The position numbers were made by a program, and so were the translations under genes. From NCBI GenBank assembly GCA_964613215.1, contig CAZTHK010000007.1, positions 86,253-150,252 on the forward strand: DNA of 64,000 nucleotides. The letters are read 5' to 3'. How positions within the stretch are numbered: the stretch's first letter is position 1; each line of letters starts with the position of its first letter. Under the pieces are notes generated by a model, which saw only the letters and a list, made by a program, of their open reading frames with translations, was not told where the DNA came from and did not search any database. This DNA comes from CAZTHK01 sp964613215 (GTDB lineage: Bacteria > Krumholzibacteriota > Krumholzibacteriia > Krumholzibacteriales > CAZTHK01). This document shows, piece by piece, positions 34,779 through 45,451 of this stretch.

Positions 34779-37700
34779 CTAATTCTGATCCCGGGAGGAT
34801 AGTCCGTACTGGCGGATCTTCTTCAATATGGTAGGATAGCTGATATCCAGCTCTTCAGCAGCAGCCTTTCTGTTCCAGGAGTTTCTGTAGAGGGCGGCGG
34901 CAATCATCTTCCTTTCTAAATCCTTGATCTTTTCCGGAAGAGTAGCCTTTCCATCCGAATCATTTTCCTCAACTATATCACCGTCAAAGTTGATCTCCTT
35001 GTGGGAAATGACACCACCGCCGGGGGTAAGGATAACAGCTCTCTTTATAACCTTCTCCAGCTCCCTTACATTGCCCGGCCATTCGTTGGCCAGCAGCAGT
35101 TCATGTGCATCCCCGGTAAACCCGTTGATACATTTACCATTCTCCCTGCAGAAAATCTCAAGATAGTGTCTGGCAAGGAGTTCTATGTCACCCTTTCTCT
35201 CCCTGAGTGGAGGTATATTCAGAGGAAAATCATTGATCCTGTAATAGAAATCCTCCAGCATACTTCCCTGCTTACACAGATTTTGCAGGTTTATCTTGGA
35301 AGCAAAGATCAGCCTTACATTCACCGGCAACATCTTATTGCTGCCCACCGGCCTGACCCTGCTGGTGTCGAGGAACTGCAGCAATTTCCCCTGGAGCTGT
35401 AAAGAGGTCTTGCCAATTTCATCCAGAAAAACCGTCCCCCCGTCCGCCTCAGCCAGCAAACCCTTCTTGTCTGAAACCGCACCGGTGAATGATCCCTTTA
35501 CATGGCCGAACAACTCACTCTCCAGTAAGCGTTCCGGCAGCGCTGCACAATTTACATGAACGAATTTACCCCTTTTATCTCTACTGCTGAGCTTATGAAT
35601 AGCCCGGGCAACCAGACCCTTTCCCGTTCCGGTCTCCCCGGTCAATAACACATTTGAATCCACATCCGCCACTCTTTTGGCCAGGTTAAGCACTCTAAGC
35701 ATCTTTTCATCCCTGGTGATGATTCTCTGAAAATGCCTGGCTTCTCCTCTGATTTGTGTATCATTGTCAGAATCCAGGATTCCCTTGAGCAGTATATCCA
35801 GGAAACCCGTGTAGGTCGCCACCACATCGAACCTGAAACCAAGACGGGGTGGCAACCCTCCTCCATCTTCCGACTGAAAGAAAAGCACTCCAAATCTCTT
35901 ACCCTGGCTGCTGAGAGGATGGAAACACACCGGTGCATTTCCACCAGGCAGAATATCCCTCAGTTTGGACACCCGCCTGTCATGCTGAATATCGGTAACC
36001 AGAAATGTATCTCTGGTATCTTCCATGTCACTGCCTATAAACCAGCGGGCCAGTCTGCGGGACAGCTCCTCATCCATACCCTCCCGGGCCAGAATGGAAA
36101 CCTGGCCATTACCGTTCGATCCATTACACAGGGCAACGAAACCGTGACCGGCGGCAAGCCTCTTCATCAAATCGCCCAGGGTAAAATCAAGAAATTTCCT
36201 TATCTGAGGATCCAGCCCGGACAAACTATAAACCCTGCCCACCTCCTGGCCGGTATCCTCAGCCTCCCTGTTCCCGATTTCACTCTCCAGCTCCCTGCGG
36301 AGCCGGTCGATCCTGCCCTGTAATTCTTTGTTACCCAGGTTCTCAGCCAGAGCCTGTGCTTCAAAAAGATGCACCAGGCATTCGTCCCTGCCCCCCAATT
36401 CTTTCTCTATTCCCGCCAGCAGATAGTGACTTTCAGCAAGATCCTTCAGGTGTTCGTCCCTCTCGAAGAATGAAAGGGCCCTCATGACGTATTTCCTGGC
36501 TAAAGGCATGGAATTCTTATCTTCACCACCAGCCAGGATTCCAGCCAGTATAACCTTAGACCGGTTTGCCTCCAGGGGATTATTGACTTCAAGGAAACAT
36601 TTTACCCCTTCCTCCAAAACCCTTACCGCCCGCTGGATTTCTCCCCTCTTCTCCAGAGCCATCCCCAGCGTCCTTCTGGCAAAACCTATTTCGTGTAATT
36701 CCCCGCATTTCCCGGCCATCCGGATCGCTTCGGTGGCGGTGGATGCAGCCTGTTTGTATTGCTTATTCATTAGATATGCCCTGGCCATCCGCTGCATTAC
36801 CTCGGTCAGTATATCATTTTCAGGAGATATCTTTCCGGCTTTGCTCAGAGCCGAATTGTAATTTTCCAGAGCCTCATCCACAGAACCTTCAACTAATTTC
36901 AAATCCCCCAGGAATTCATCTGAAAGAGCGATCTCCCTTCCATATCCTCTTCTCTCCGAAAGTACCCGGGCTTCCATAAGGTGTTTCTCCGCAGAAGCCA
37001 GATTTCCCAGCCTTGTTTCTACTACCCCCAGCATCAGAGTGGACCGGGCATACTTCTGCTGATCTCCGAACCTCCTGGCAACCTTCCGGGCTGAAGATAG
37101 ACAACCCTGGGCAGCGGGATAATTATACATCTTCAGATATACTATACCTACATTCAGCTTGACCCGCAGGCCGTGCCTGGTGAGACCTATCTTCCCGCAC
37201 AACTCGCTGGCCCGGTTCAAGAAGTGTAAAGCCCTGCCCCATCTGCAGGCGTTCTTGTGAAGAAGACCCAGATTGTTGAGAACGAATGATTCCCCTACTA
37301 TATCGTTTATTCTTCTGAAGGTGGAAAGGGCATCCAGAAAATACTGCTCTGCTTCGTTACTCTTCCCCCTTCTGAAGTAGCAGTTCGCAATCAACAGCTG
37401 TGCTCTGGCCACCTCCTTGTGTTCATCAGTGAAGCGTAGCACCTTGTAGGCGTCAAAACCGAACCTCAGAGCCTTTTCCAGCTCTCCCTTTTCCAACAGC
37501 ACATAGCCCCTTCTGCTTGCCAGTATGCTCTTGCCTACCAGATCATCTTCCTTACAATGAGACTGGGCACTCTCCAGGAATGCCATAGCCTCCCTGAGTA
37601 AACCCTTCTTCTTATAACAGTCTGCTATTTTCAGATGGATTACTACCAGATTTATATCAGATTGAGGGGTTATATGTAATTTCTGGAGAGCTTTTTCGTA

Positions 37701-37841
37701 GTATTCCAGCGCTACGGTATAATTCTCGGTAGAAAAGTGCATATCACCAAGCTGTTCTTCATCCCCTACCGATTGATAGCCGTGATTGGAACTGCTTCGC
37801 TCTTTACTGAAATAGTCATTACCCTGAGGTTCTTCAGGCAT
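34779..37841 (-). CDS. sigma-54-dependent transcriptional activator with N-terminal TPRs and GAF
   Basis: A 1,020-residue bacterial enhancer-binding protein. Residues about 25-520 form a long TPR array ('HFSTENYTVALEYYEKALQKL', 'VGESFVLNNLGLLHKNACRW'). A GAF-like domain follows (about 545-690), then the AAA+ domain with Walker A GETGTGKG, GSFTGA (the sigma-54 contact loop), Walker B 'TVFLDEIGK' and 'ANEWPGNVRELEKVIKRAV'. A Fis-type helix-turn-helix ends the protein ('NRKAAAEELDISYPTILKKI'). It has no receiver domain, so the TPR/GAF part probably takes the signal through protein or ligand binding. Cytoplasmic. It lies just upstream of the predicted sigma-54 promoters and is the first candidate to control them. 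Confidence 0.92.
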   Translation of the reverse strand: MPEEPQGNDYFSKERSSSNHGYQSVGDEEQLGDMHFSTENYTVALEYYEKALQKLHITPQSDINLVVIHLKIADCYKKKGLLREAMAFLESAQSHCKEDDLVGKSILASRRGYVLLEKGELEKALRFGFDAYKVLRFTDEHKEVARAQLLIANCYFRRGKSNEAEQYFLDALSTFRRINDIVGESFVLNNLGLLHKNACRWGRALHFLNRASELCGKIGLTRHGLRVKLNVGIVYLKMYNYPAAQGCLSSARKVARRFGDQQKYARSTLMLGVVETRLGNLASAEKHLMEARVLSERRGYGREIALSDEFLGDLKLVEGSVDEALENYNSALSKAGKISPENDILTEVMQRMARAYLMNKQYKQAASTATEAIRMAGKCGELHEIGFARRTLGMALEKRGEIQRAVRVLEEGVKCFLEVNNPLEANRSKVILAGILAGGEDKNSMPLARKYVMRALSFFERDEHLKDLAESHYLLAGIEKELGGRDECLVHLFEAQALAENLGNKELQGRIDRLRRELESEIGNREAEDTGQEVGRVYSLSGLDPQIRKFLDFTLGDLMKRLAAGHGFVALCNGSNGNGQVSILAREGMDEELSRRLARWFIGSDMEDTRDTFLVTDIQHDRRVSKLRDILPGGNAPVCFHPLSSQGKRFGVLFFQSEDGGGLPPRLGFRFDVVATYTGFLDILLKGILDSDNDTQIRGEARHFQRIITRDEKMLRVLNLAKRVADVDSNVLLTGETGTGKGLVARAIHKLSSRDKRGKFVHVNCAALPERLLESELFGHVKGSFTGAVSDKKGLLAEADGGTVFLDEIGKTSLQLQGKLLQFLDTSRVRPVGSNKMLPVNVRLIFASKINLQNLCKQGSMLEDFYYRINDFPLNIPPLRERKGDIELLARHYLEIFCRENGKCINGFTGDAHELLLANEWPGNVRELEKVIKRAVILTPGGGVISHKEINFDGDIVEENDSDGKATLPEKIKDLERKMIAAALYRNSWNRKAAAEELDISYPTILKKIRQYGLSSRDQN

Positions 37842-37889
37842 CGGTTACTCCCAAAAGTAAGAACTTTATCAGAGTGACAGTATAAAAAT

Positions 37890-38216
37890 CTATTCTGTAG
37901 GTTCTAACTCGTAAGAACCACCCTTGCTATTCTCAAAAATACCGTTCTTCAGCTTTTCCCTCTCTTCGTCTCCTCCTATGGGATTCTTCTTCCCTCCAGC
38001 CAGGTCATCTGCGTCCCCTCCCAATCTGGTATGATCGTTGCTCTCCGTAATAACAAGAGGAACGATATTACCTCTGGTAAGGCTACTGATGCAACTATAA
38101 AAAATTGCCCTGATCATACTGTCATGGGAATGGATCTTACGGGTTTTTGCAGATACAGGAGCCGATAAAACGGAGAGAACCAGCAAGCAAGTTACGAATA
38201 GATGTACTCTCCTCAT
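37890..38216 (-). CDS. small secreted protein of unknown function
   Basis: A 108-residue protein with a clear signal peptide ('MRRVHLFVTCLLVLSVLSAPVSA'). The mature part is short and hydrophilic, with a Gly/Asp-rich segment ('GGDADDLAGGKKNPIGGDEE'). No family recognised. AAGGGG lies 9 bases before the ATG at 38216; another ATG three codons earlier abuts it. It sits alone between two sigma-54 activator genes, 48 bases before the TPR activator, and is probably co-transcribed with it. A signal or ligand for the TPR regulator is speculation. Confidence 0.6.
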   Translation of the reverse strand: MRRVHLFVTCLLVLSVLSAPVSAKTRKIHSHDSMIRAIFYSCISSLTRGNIVPLVITESNDHTRLGGDADDLAGGKKNPIGGDEEREKLKNGIFENSKGGSYELEPTE

Positions 38217-38417
38217 CTTGACCATCCCCTTTCCACAGAAATACAATTTCCGGAAACACTGCACACTATCCCTAGTCCATGGAAAAAATAATAATCCCCC
38301 TGCCCGGAGTCAAATAATATTTTTAATAAAGTTGTGAAAACGTTGGGCTTAGCCTTCTTAGCACAATTTTTATGCAATAGTTAAATATACTCATAAGAAA
38401 TATTGGAATAATAAAGA

Positions 38418-39789
<1,372 letters not shown>

Positions 39790-39800
<11 letters not shown>

Positions 39801-40815
39801 AGCTTTCCTTCCATCCTTTATTTCCCGGTAAAACCACACCCCATCTCAGGTCTCTGGCGGTTACCATGAAAGATTGGGCTCCCACCACTTCGAGGAGTGT
39901 TTGCATCAACACCATTCCCGGAATAATCAACCTGGCCCGGTTACTCTCCAGCGGCAGAAACCTTATCAGTTCTACCTCCCTCTTACCCCCGAGCCTTCTC
40001 AATATCAGTTCAATTTCACTCCTGCCCATGACGGCCAATTCCTCGAAAACGGCCCGGCCATTCCTCAACCACTCAGCAATTAAAGCAAGGCTTACTGCGG
40101 TTCCACCAGTTATAAGAATTTTAACTTCTTTCCCCTTCCGGGACAAGTGGGAATATTCCCTTCTCACCCTTTCCATGCCGGCACTGCGGGCCAGCCTCTC
40201 TCCGGTGGCTTGCCGGGAGTACCTTATGTGTCCGGGAGATGAAAAGTGAGATATCATTCTGCGAACCCTGTGTGTCCCCAGAGGAATGCTTGTATACCAG
40301 TCCATTCCGGAAACTCCACCCAGTGATATCTCCGTGCTGGTACCGCCGGGATCGAAAACCATACAGTTGCTGTGACTTTTCCCCGCCAGTCCTGATACTG
40401 CTCCGGCATAGCCCAGTTCCGCCTCCGAGCGGGAATGGAGAATATGAACCTTTCTGCCCAGTTTATTCCTTATTGAGCTGACCACATATTCAGCATTCCC
40501 CGCTTCCCTGAGGGTATTGGTGGATACCAGCCGGGGCTGCGGGCATCCGTGCCTCTGTGAATTATGCAGGAGCACCTCCAGGGTTTTGATGGCATTATCA
40601 AGTGAAGGAGCCGAGATACTTTTATGCTCACCGGATATATCCTCCCCCCATCCCACATATAGCCTCTGTTCATAAATAATATCTATCCCCGCGGGGGAGT
40701 TGGCGATGTGTCCGCCTGTGCCCTCCCGGCCGAAATCTATCTCCGCCACCAGCAACCGGAAGTAACTACTCCCCATATCGATACAACCCTGTATATATCT
40801 TTGCTGCCGGTTCAA
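39790..40815 (-). CDS. Ppx/GppA family phosphatase
   Basis: A protein of about 341 residues with the ASKHA fold. Phosphate-1 motif 'GCIDMGSSYFRLLVAE', 'STNTLREAGNAEYVVSSI', the phosphate-2 motif 'MVFDPGGTSTEISLG' and 'ILITGGTAVSLALIAEWL'. Relatives hydrolyse polyphosphate or convert pppGpp to ppGpp; which applies is not clear. It lacks the long C-terminal HD region of E. coli GppA. The best start is TTG at 40815 (AGGAG 5 bases upstream); an ATG at 40830 has no Shine-Dalgarno. The overlap with the NtrC-type regulator suggests joint translation and a starvation link (inference). Confidence 0.86.
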
Positions 40816-40844
40816 ATATCTCCTTTCCATATAGCATTTATTTT

Positions 40845-40874
40845 ATCATACTATCTTTGTCCCTGTTTTACCAA
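40845..40874 (-). promoter_or_regulatory. sigma-70-type promoter of the Ppx/GppA gene
   Basis: TTGGTA (40874-40869), 18-base spacer, TATGAT (40850-40845). It lies within the 5' part of the divergent rlmN frame if the upstream TTG were used, supporting a later rlmN start. Confidence 0.45.
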
Positions 40875-40895
40875 GATAGTCCAGCTGATACGGTT

Positions 40896-41939
40896 ATGCA
40901 AAAGATGAATATAAAAAACATGTCTCCATCCCGGCTGTCTGAACAGATTGCCCGGATGAAAGAGAAACCGCACCGGGTCACTCAGATCATGAACTGGCTG
41001 TACCACCGGGGAGCTGAGGATTTCTCCAGCATGACCAATCTCTCCAAGGCACTCCGTCAGAAGCTGAGTGAAAAATTCTTCATATCATCTCTGGATCCGG
41101 AGGATAAGTCCGAATCCAGGATTGATCAGAGTGTCAAATACCTGCTGCTCGCAGAAGATAATTCACCCATAGAGATGGTTATTATGAAGAACGGGGGTTA
41201 TCACACCATCTGTATTTCCAGTCAGGTTGGCTGCCCCCTGAGATGCCGCTTCTGCAGGACAGGAGCTTCCGGATTTAAGCGTAATCTGAGATGCGATGAA
41301 ATACTGAACCAGATACTGTTCTTCAAATCAAATTTCCTCGAAGAAGGCCGGAGATACAATGTTGTATTCATGGGAATGGGAGAACCGCTGCTTAATATTG
41401 AGAATGTCAAAAGAGCCCTGCAAATCATAAATGCCATACCCGGTCTGGCTCTGGGGGAAAAAAGGGTCACTCTAAGTACTATAGGATATCCAGATAAAAT
41501 TAAAGAGCTAGCCGGCTCCGGTCTGAAGTTCGGGTTGGCTGTCTCCCTGAATGCCACCACCAATACTGCCAGAAGGATGATCATGCCACACTGCGCCGAT
41601 ATCCATCAAACGCTTGAATCAGCTGAAAACTTTGCAGTTGAGAAGGGGGGGCGGGTTACCCTGGAGTACGTGCTCCTGAATGAAATAAACGACAGTCCGG
41701 AGGATGCAGAGCGGCTGAGCCATCTGACAGCAGGAAAGCCTTTTAAAATAAACCTTATCCCATTCAATGAATGGCCGGGTTGTGAATTAAGAAAACCTTC
41801 CGAATCCCGGATTGACAGATTCATCCGGATACTTCTCCCCCGGGCCCCTGCTGTTACGGTCAGAAGAAGTATGGGTGGAGATATTAACGCTGCCTGCGGC
41901 CAGCTCTCCATCAGGAACAGGGAAAATCGTCAGGAATGA
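40896..41939 (+). CDS. rlmN: 23S rRNA (adenine2503-C2)-methyltransferase, radical SAM
   Basis: A protein of about 347 residues of the RlmN/Cfr family, methylating A2503 of 23S rRNA (and A37 of some tRNAs). The radical-SAM cluster is C-x3-C-x2-C in CPLRCRFCRTG, followed by 'SGFKRNLRCDEI', 'FMGMGEPLLNIENV', 'LSTIGYPDKIKEL' and the second catalytic Cys in 'GGDINAACGQL'. The motif 'GFKRNL' favours RlmN over Cfr. The start is uncertain: ATG at 40896 or 40905, or TTG at 40857, none with a good Shine-Dalgarno; family length favours the inner ones. Confidence 0.9.
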   Translation: MQKMNIKNMSPSRLSEQIARMKEKPHRVTQIMNWLYHRGAEDFSSMTNLSKALRQKLSEKFFISSLDPEDKSESRIDQSVKYLLLAEDNSPIEMVIMKNGGYHTICISSQVGCPLRCRFCRTGASGFKRNLRCDEILNQILFFKSNFLEEGRRYNVVFMGMGEPLLNIENVKRALQIINAIPGLALGEKRVTLSTIGYPDKIKELAGSGLKFGLAVSLNATTNTARRMIMPHCADIHQTLESAENFAVEKGGRVTLEYVLLNEINDSPEDAERLSHLTAGKPFKINLIPFNEWPGCELRKPSESRIDRFIRILLPRAPAVTVRRSMGGDINAACGQLSIRNRENRQE

Positions 41940-41960
41940 CCTTGGTATGGAGGGGATACC

Positions 41961-43034
41961 CTAACGGATAAGAATCATCTTGTGGACTACCCTCTCCCCA
42001 CCACACTTCAGCCGGCAGAAATAAACCCCGCTTTCCACCCGCCTGCCCCGGCTGTCCCTTCCATCCCACTGCACCGACAGCTCATCGTTCCCAACCCTCC
42101 CGCTGAAGAGATTCCTGATCAGGGAACCATCCACCGAGTATACCTTCACATCAACATAACCAGGACTGACACCATCGCTGAACAGTGCTGTAATGGAGGT
42201 GGAGGGATTGAAAGGATTGGGATAGCTGGACAGTTCTCTCACCATGATGGGGATGCCAGCAGCCGGCCGATCTCCGGACAGCTCCATCCCACCTGCCAGG
42301 GCAACAAAGAAATCCTCCAGGCCGGCAATTTCATCGGGGGGAACAAGCCGGGAGTTCTCTATGGTTCCGGAATAATTTGAAGCTTCTCCTCCAAAGAGAT
42401 AACGGAAATCCTCTGCAAACAGTTCAGCGGGCCTGTTCCGGTGAGCAGCCCGGGAGGTATAACTATCGTCTCCCTCCAGCCCGCGGGCCAGCAGATAGGG
42501 ATGCCATCTATCCTCCCCACTGCCCGGTAGATATCTGTTTGCGTAGGAGTGGCCGAATTCATGGGTTACTGTAAATGATACAGATTCCATAGAAACCGGG
42601 TACACCCCCGGGGAGAGGAATATTCTGTTCCCTGACGAGGTGCTCCGTAAGATATATCTCCGCGGCAGGGGAAGGATATATATCTCTACCGAAACGTCCA
42701 TGGAGACACTATTGAGATCTATCTGCTCAAGCGCCTGAATGACATCATCCCGGTCAAAAGGGTGGAATTGGCCATCCCCGCGGTTTGAAACAGCGGGATC
42801 ATACACATCCGGTACAAGTTCATACCTCGGTTTACCATCAACATACAGCACCGGCCTGCCGCCATCCTCCACTACCATTTCCTCCATGATATAAGCCGGG
42901 GAATATACAGTTGCATTTACTCCATTGCCAAATCGAATGCCAGCTTGAAGGGGTGCCGGACAAGGGAGGTTTAACAGAGTAATTACAAGTAAGAAAATGA
43001 ATCCTGTTTTAAACTCAGCTGTAATAACTCTCAT
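41961..43034 (-). CDS. secreted HExxH metalloprotein with FlgD-like sorting domain
   Basis: A 357-residue exported protein (signal peptide residues 1-31). A likely zinc site HEFGH lies at residues 158-162, with 'RPAELFAEDFRYLFGG' about 40 residues later offering Glu204 or Glu208 as third ligand, a gluzincin-like layout. The N-terminal part ('PVLYVDGKPRYELVPDVY') is not recognised. The C-terminus is a textbook type IX-style tail: 'SSYPNPFNPSTSI', 'VDVKVYSVDGSLIRNLF', 'WDGRDSRGRRVESGVYFCRL'. It is probably a small extracellular peptidase. A predicted sigma-54 promoter precedes it. It converges with rlmN, 21 bases apart. Confidence 0.82.
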   Translation of the reverse strand: MRVITAEFKTGFIFLLVITLLNLPCPAPLQAGIRFGNGVNATVYSPAYIMEEMVVEDGGRPVLYVDGKPRYELVPDVYDPAVSNRGDGQFHPFDRDDVIQALEQIDLNSVSMDVSVEIYILPLPRRYILRSTSSGNRIFLSPGVYPVSMESVSFTVTHEFGHSYANRYLPGSGEDRWHPYLLARGLEGDDSYTSRAAHRNRPAELFAEDFRYLFGGEASNYSGTIENSRLVPPDEIAGLEDFFVALAGGMELSGDRPAAGIPIMVRELSSYPNPFNPSTSITALFSDGVSPGYVDVKVYSVDGSLIRNLFSGRVGNDELSVQWDGRDSRGRRVESGVYFCRLKCGGERVVHKMILIR

Positions 43035-43513
43035 GGGACCTGCTCTCCGGAAACCATACAGTTAAACTTATCCATTCGTTACTGCAACACCTGTTCCCCG
43101 CTTCAACTTATACAACCTCCTGCAGGTTCGGCAGTTATCCGAAGGGCCGTTCAATTTATACAGATGGCAGGATAGTGTACTTGTAAGTAATTATTACACA
43201 TAGGATTACGGCTATGAGCCGTTAAAGTTCCACCGGGATGGAATTGATTTGATATATTCTGAATCAGCATTTAACTGCATCCAGGCAGGTGGAAAAGCGG
43301 GAATTTTCTGGGGAAATATCCCCAATTTAGCGGAAGCCTGAAAGAGCTTCTTTGCGTAGCAACAATATTAACAAGAAGTTATAAAGTTATATTCCTTTGA
43401 GGAATGTTACTCATCCGCAACATATGGCCTGGTCTGCTCCGGAACATTCCATATCTTGTATGTACCGGTTATAAATTAAACCCGCTGGAACCGGCATATG
43501 ATGAAGTTTAAGA
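43035..43513. other. intergenic region upstream of the secreted HExxH gene
   Basis: About 480 bases. It holds the sigma-54 promoter at 43083-43098, a 6-bp perfect hairpin ACGGCT/AGCCGT (about 43208-43222), TTCCA-N6-TGGAA (about 43228-43243) and GGGGATATTTCCCC near 43311-43324. One of these palindromes could be an activator site. No gene or clear terminator for the BamA-like gene was seen. Confidence 0.5.
43083..43098 (-). promoter_or_regulatory. sigma-54 promoter of the secreted HExxH protein
   Basis: GGGAAC-N5-TTGCA on the minus strand, with GG (43097-43096) and GC (43085-43084) ten bases apart. The -12 box is perfect and the -24 box has two mismatches. Predicted start 43072, 38 bases before the ATG. 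Confidence 0.45.
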
Positions 43514-44998
43514 TCAGAACCGTATCCCCGAGGTCCAGTAGTACTGAACCCCTCCCTCTTCGTTTATTGCCATTTCAGCTCGCAACAGATCCTGAAATGG
43601 TGACAGGATTTCAAACCCCATACCTCCGGCACTCAGCAAGGTGGTATCCCCTATTTTCCCGAAGCTATCCATCAGGGTTCCGTTATCATAGAACACCACC
43701 AGATTCATAGCTATATCAACCTTGCCCACATGGGGAATTGAAAACACATTTGGCCCAAACAGCCTCTTCCTCCACTGTATTGTGTTAATTATCTTGGCGC
43801 ATCCTTTCCTCCCCTCACTCTCATAACCGCGGAGGTCTCCGGCCCCGCCCATTTCCATCCTGAAGAACCAGGGAACATCCCCATCCCTGATCCTGGTGCT
43901 GTTGGACAGTATGAAGGTACCTGCCTCGGGAATGGAAAAGTAATAGTTATTGAAGAAGCTGAAAAATGAGTACTTCTGATCTATGCCATCCACAGACCTC
44001 TCCCTGCTCACGGAAAACCCGGCCCAGATTCCCCTGGAGGGTGTTATCCGGTTATCCCTGCTGTCATAGTTGAGGGACAGACCCAATGAAATAAACTTCT
44101 GATAGTAGTAATCCCTGCGCCATCCCGTACCAGGTTCGAATATGGTAAGTGCGGCGTGCCTGGACTCGAACTTGAGAGAAGAACCCAGCCATACCTGTCT
44201 TATCATGTTATCGGATAGCGGGATTCCCAGGCTTATGCTTCCCCCGTTCTGGCCTTTTATGAAATCCTCGTTTACAGGTTCGTCAAGCCTGCGATAGTTA
44301 AAATACCTTATTCCGAATCTTATCCGCCGCCCCAGCATCCAGGGGGTGTTCCACGATATGTTACCACCATGTTCCTTGTCCCTGCGTTTGATGGCATAGA
44401 TACTTATTCTCTCGCCCAGACCACGGAAGTTCTTGACCTTCCACTTGATTCCGTAACTTATACCATCATCGATATCGTAATTCAGAACAGGGTATGGATA
44501 TTTCATGAAGAAATCGGGGCGCTCGCTCACCGTTACGATCACCTTACAGGTACAACCGGAAGATTTCCTGATAGATATATCTATATCGGAGAAGTATCCC
44601 ATACCCCTGATGTAGTTGAAATCCCTGGATATCTTCCCCGGGTCCAGTGGTTCACCCGGCCTGGTAGCCATCTCCCTGGTTACAGTTACACTCCTGGTTC
44701 TGGCGTTACCGCGGACCACTACGGAATCGACCATCATGCCTTCGAATAATTCCAGGGTATCGGCTGGAATGGGCAGAGAATTACCGGTGCCGCCGGGCTC
44801 CCCCATGCTTGAGGAGTAACTCGGAAGAACACCCGGTTCAGGATCTCCCCCATAATATCCTGATGCCGCCGGTGTTGATATGCCACCCCCGCCATCCGGA
44901 CTCACTGATCCGGTTGCCGGGAAAGCTCCTGCGAATAATATGACTGCCGCAATCAGACAGCATAAAATACCGGGCCTGATGTAAGTTGTCTCACTCAA
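43514..44998 (-). CDS. BamA/TamA-family outer-membrane protein with one POTRA domain
   Basis: A protein of about 494 residues. A signal segment ('LCCLIAAVILFAGAFPATGS') and a Gly/Ser/Pro-rich linker lead to a single POTRA domain (about residues 85-165, 'VDSVVVRGNARTRSVTVTREM' to 'CKVIVTVSERP'). A 16-strand-type surface-antigen barrel follows, ending in the aromatic terminal residue F ('YYWTSGIRF'), as expected of a BamA substrate. BamA proper has five POTRAs, so this is an accessory paralogue (TamA-like or patatin-less barrel). The preferred start is TTG at 44998 with AGGGAG 5 bases upstream; an ATG at 45016 has none. Confidence 0.83.
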   Translation of the reverse strand: MSETTYIRPGILCCLIAAVILFAGAFPATGSVSPDGGGGISTPAASGYYGGDPEPGVLPSYSSSMGEPGGTGNSLPIPADTLELFEGMMVDSVVVRGNARTRSVTVTREMATRPGEPLDPGKISRDFNYIRGMGYFSDIDISIRKSSGCTCKVIVTVSERPDFFMKYPYPVLNYDIDDGISYGIKWKVKNFRGLGERISIYAIKRRDKEHGGNISWNTPWMLGRRIRFGIRYFNYRRLDEPVNEDFIKGQNGGSISLGIPLSDNMIRQVWLGSSLKFESRHAALTIFEPGTGWRRDYYYQKFISLGLSLNYDSRDNRITPSRGIWAGFSVSRERSVDGIDQKYSFFSFFNNYYFSIPEAGTFILSNSTRIRDGDVPWFFRMEMGGAGDLRGYESEGRKGCAKIINTIQWRKRLFGPNVFSIPHVGKVDIAMNLVVFYDNGTLMDSFGKIGDTTLLSAGGMGFEILSPFQDLLRAEMAINEEGGVQYYWTSGIRF

Positions 44999-45146
44999 AG
45001 ATTCTCCCTCAACCATTTCAGGATCATAAGACCGTCAAACGAAAGTTAATATCTGCAATGGACACTGTAAAGAGATAACAGATTCCGGATGAGCAACCTT
45101 GATACTATATTCCTGCGGAAAATCGCCGCAATATGACCCGGGGAAT

Positions 45147-45345
45147 AATTAACCTCAATCCGTCAACAAAACCATTGATGCTGTTTTTTTGCGGCTGCCT
45201 GGTGATACTTTCTCTGCCATTTCTGTAATTCGCGAACATCACCAGCTGTGGAGTAATAAGAGGAGGTATAATCCGGACAGGTTGACGTATGGAGGGATAG
45301 AATCGCTGTTCCGGTCACCATGATTTTGACGGATCGAGGTTAATT
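45147..45345. repeat. 199-bp element bounded by 20-bp inverted repeats
   Basis: The left arm 45147-45166 and right arm 45326-45345 are inverted copies matching at 19 of 20 bases. Inside lies a second perfect 8-bp stem (45199-45206 with 45238-45245). No ORF is inside. It may be the closing stem of a structured RNA, a MITE-like remnant, or paired regulator sites. Confidence 0.6.
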
Positions 45346-45404
45346 GAAGACAGCTGAATCATTGACTTACTATTAACCGAAGAAAAGTTTATTTTTTCTT
45401 TATA

Positions 45405-45437
45405 ACTAAAGAACTCCCCGGCGTATCCGCCGGAGAG
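45405..45437 (-). terminator. intrinsic terminator of the ECF sigma operon
   Basis: A 10-bp G+C-rich stem with one wobble or mismatch (45414-45423 with 45428-45437) lies 15 bases after the stop of the last operon gene and is followed on the minus strand by a T-rich stretch (TTCTTT). Confidence 0.7.
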
Positions 45438-45451
45438 CCCTTTTGAATTAA

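Larger units (their letters stand above)
44999..45451. other. intergenic region with large inverted repeat
   Basis: About 450 bases with the inverted-repeat element at 45147-45345 and the terminator of the ECF operon at 45405-45437. A weak candidate promoter for the BamA-like gene is TTTACA-N17-TAACTT on the minus strand near 45045-45070. No protein gene was seen. Confidence 0.5.
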
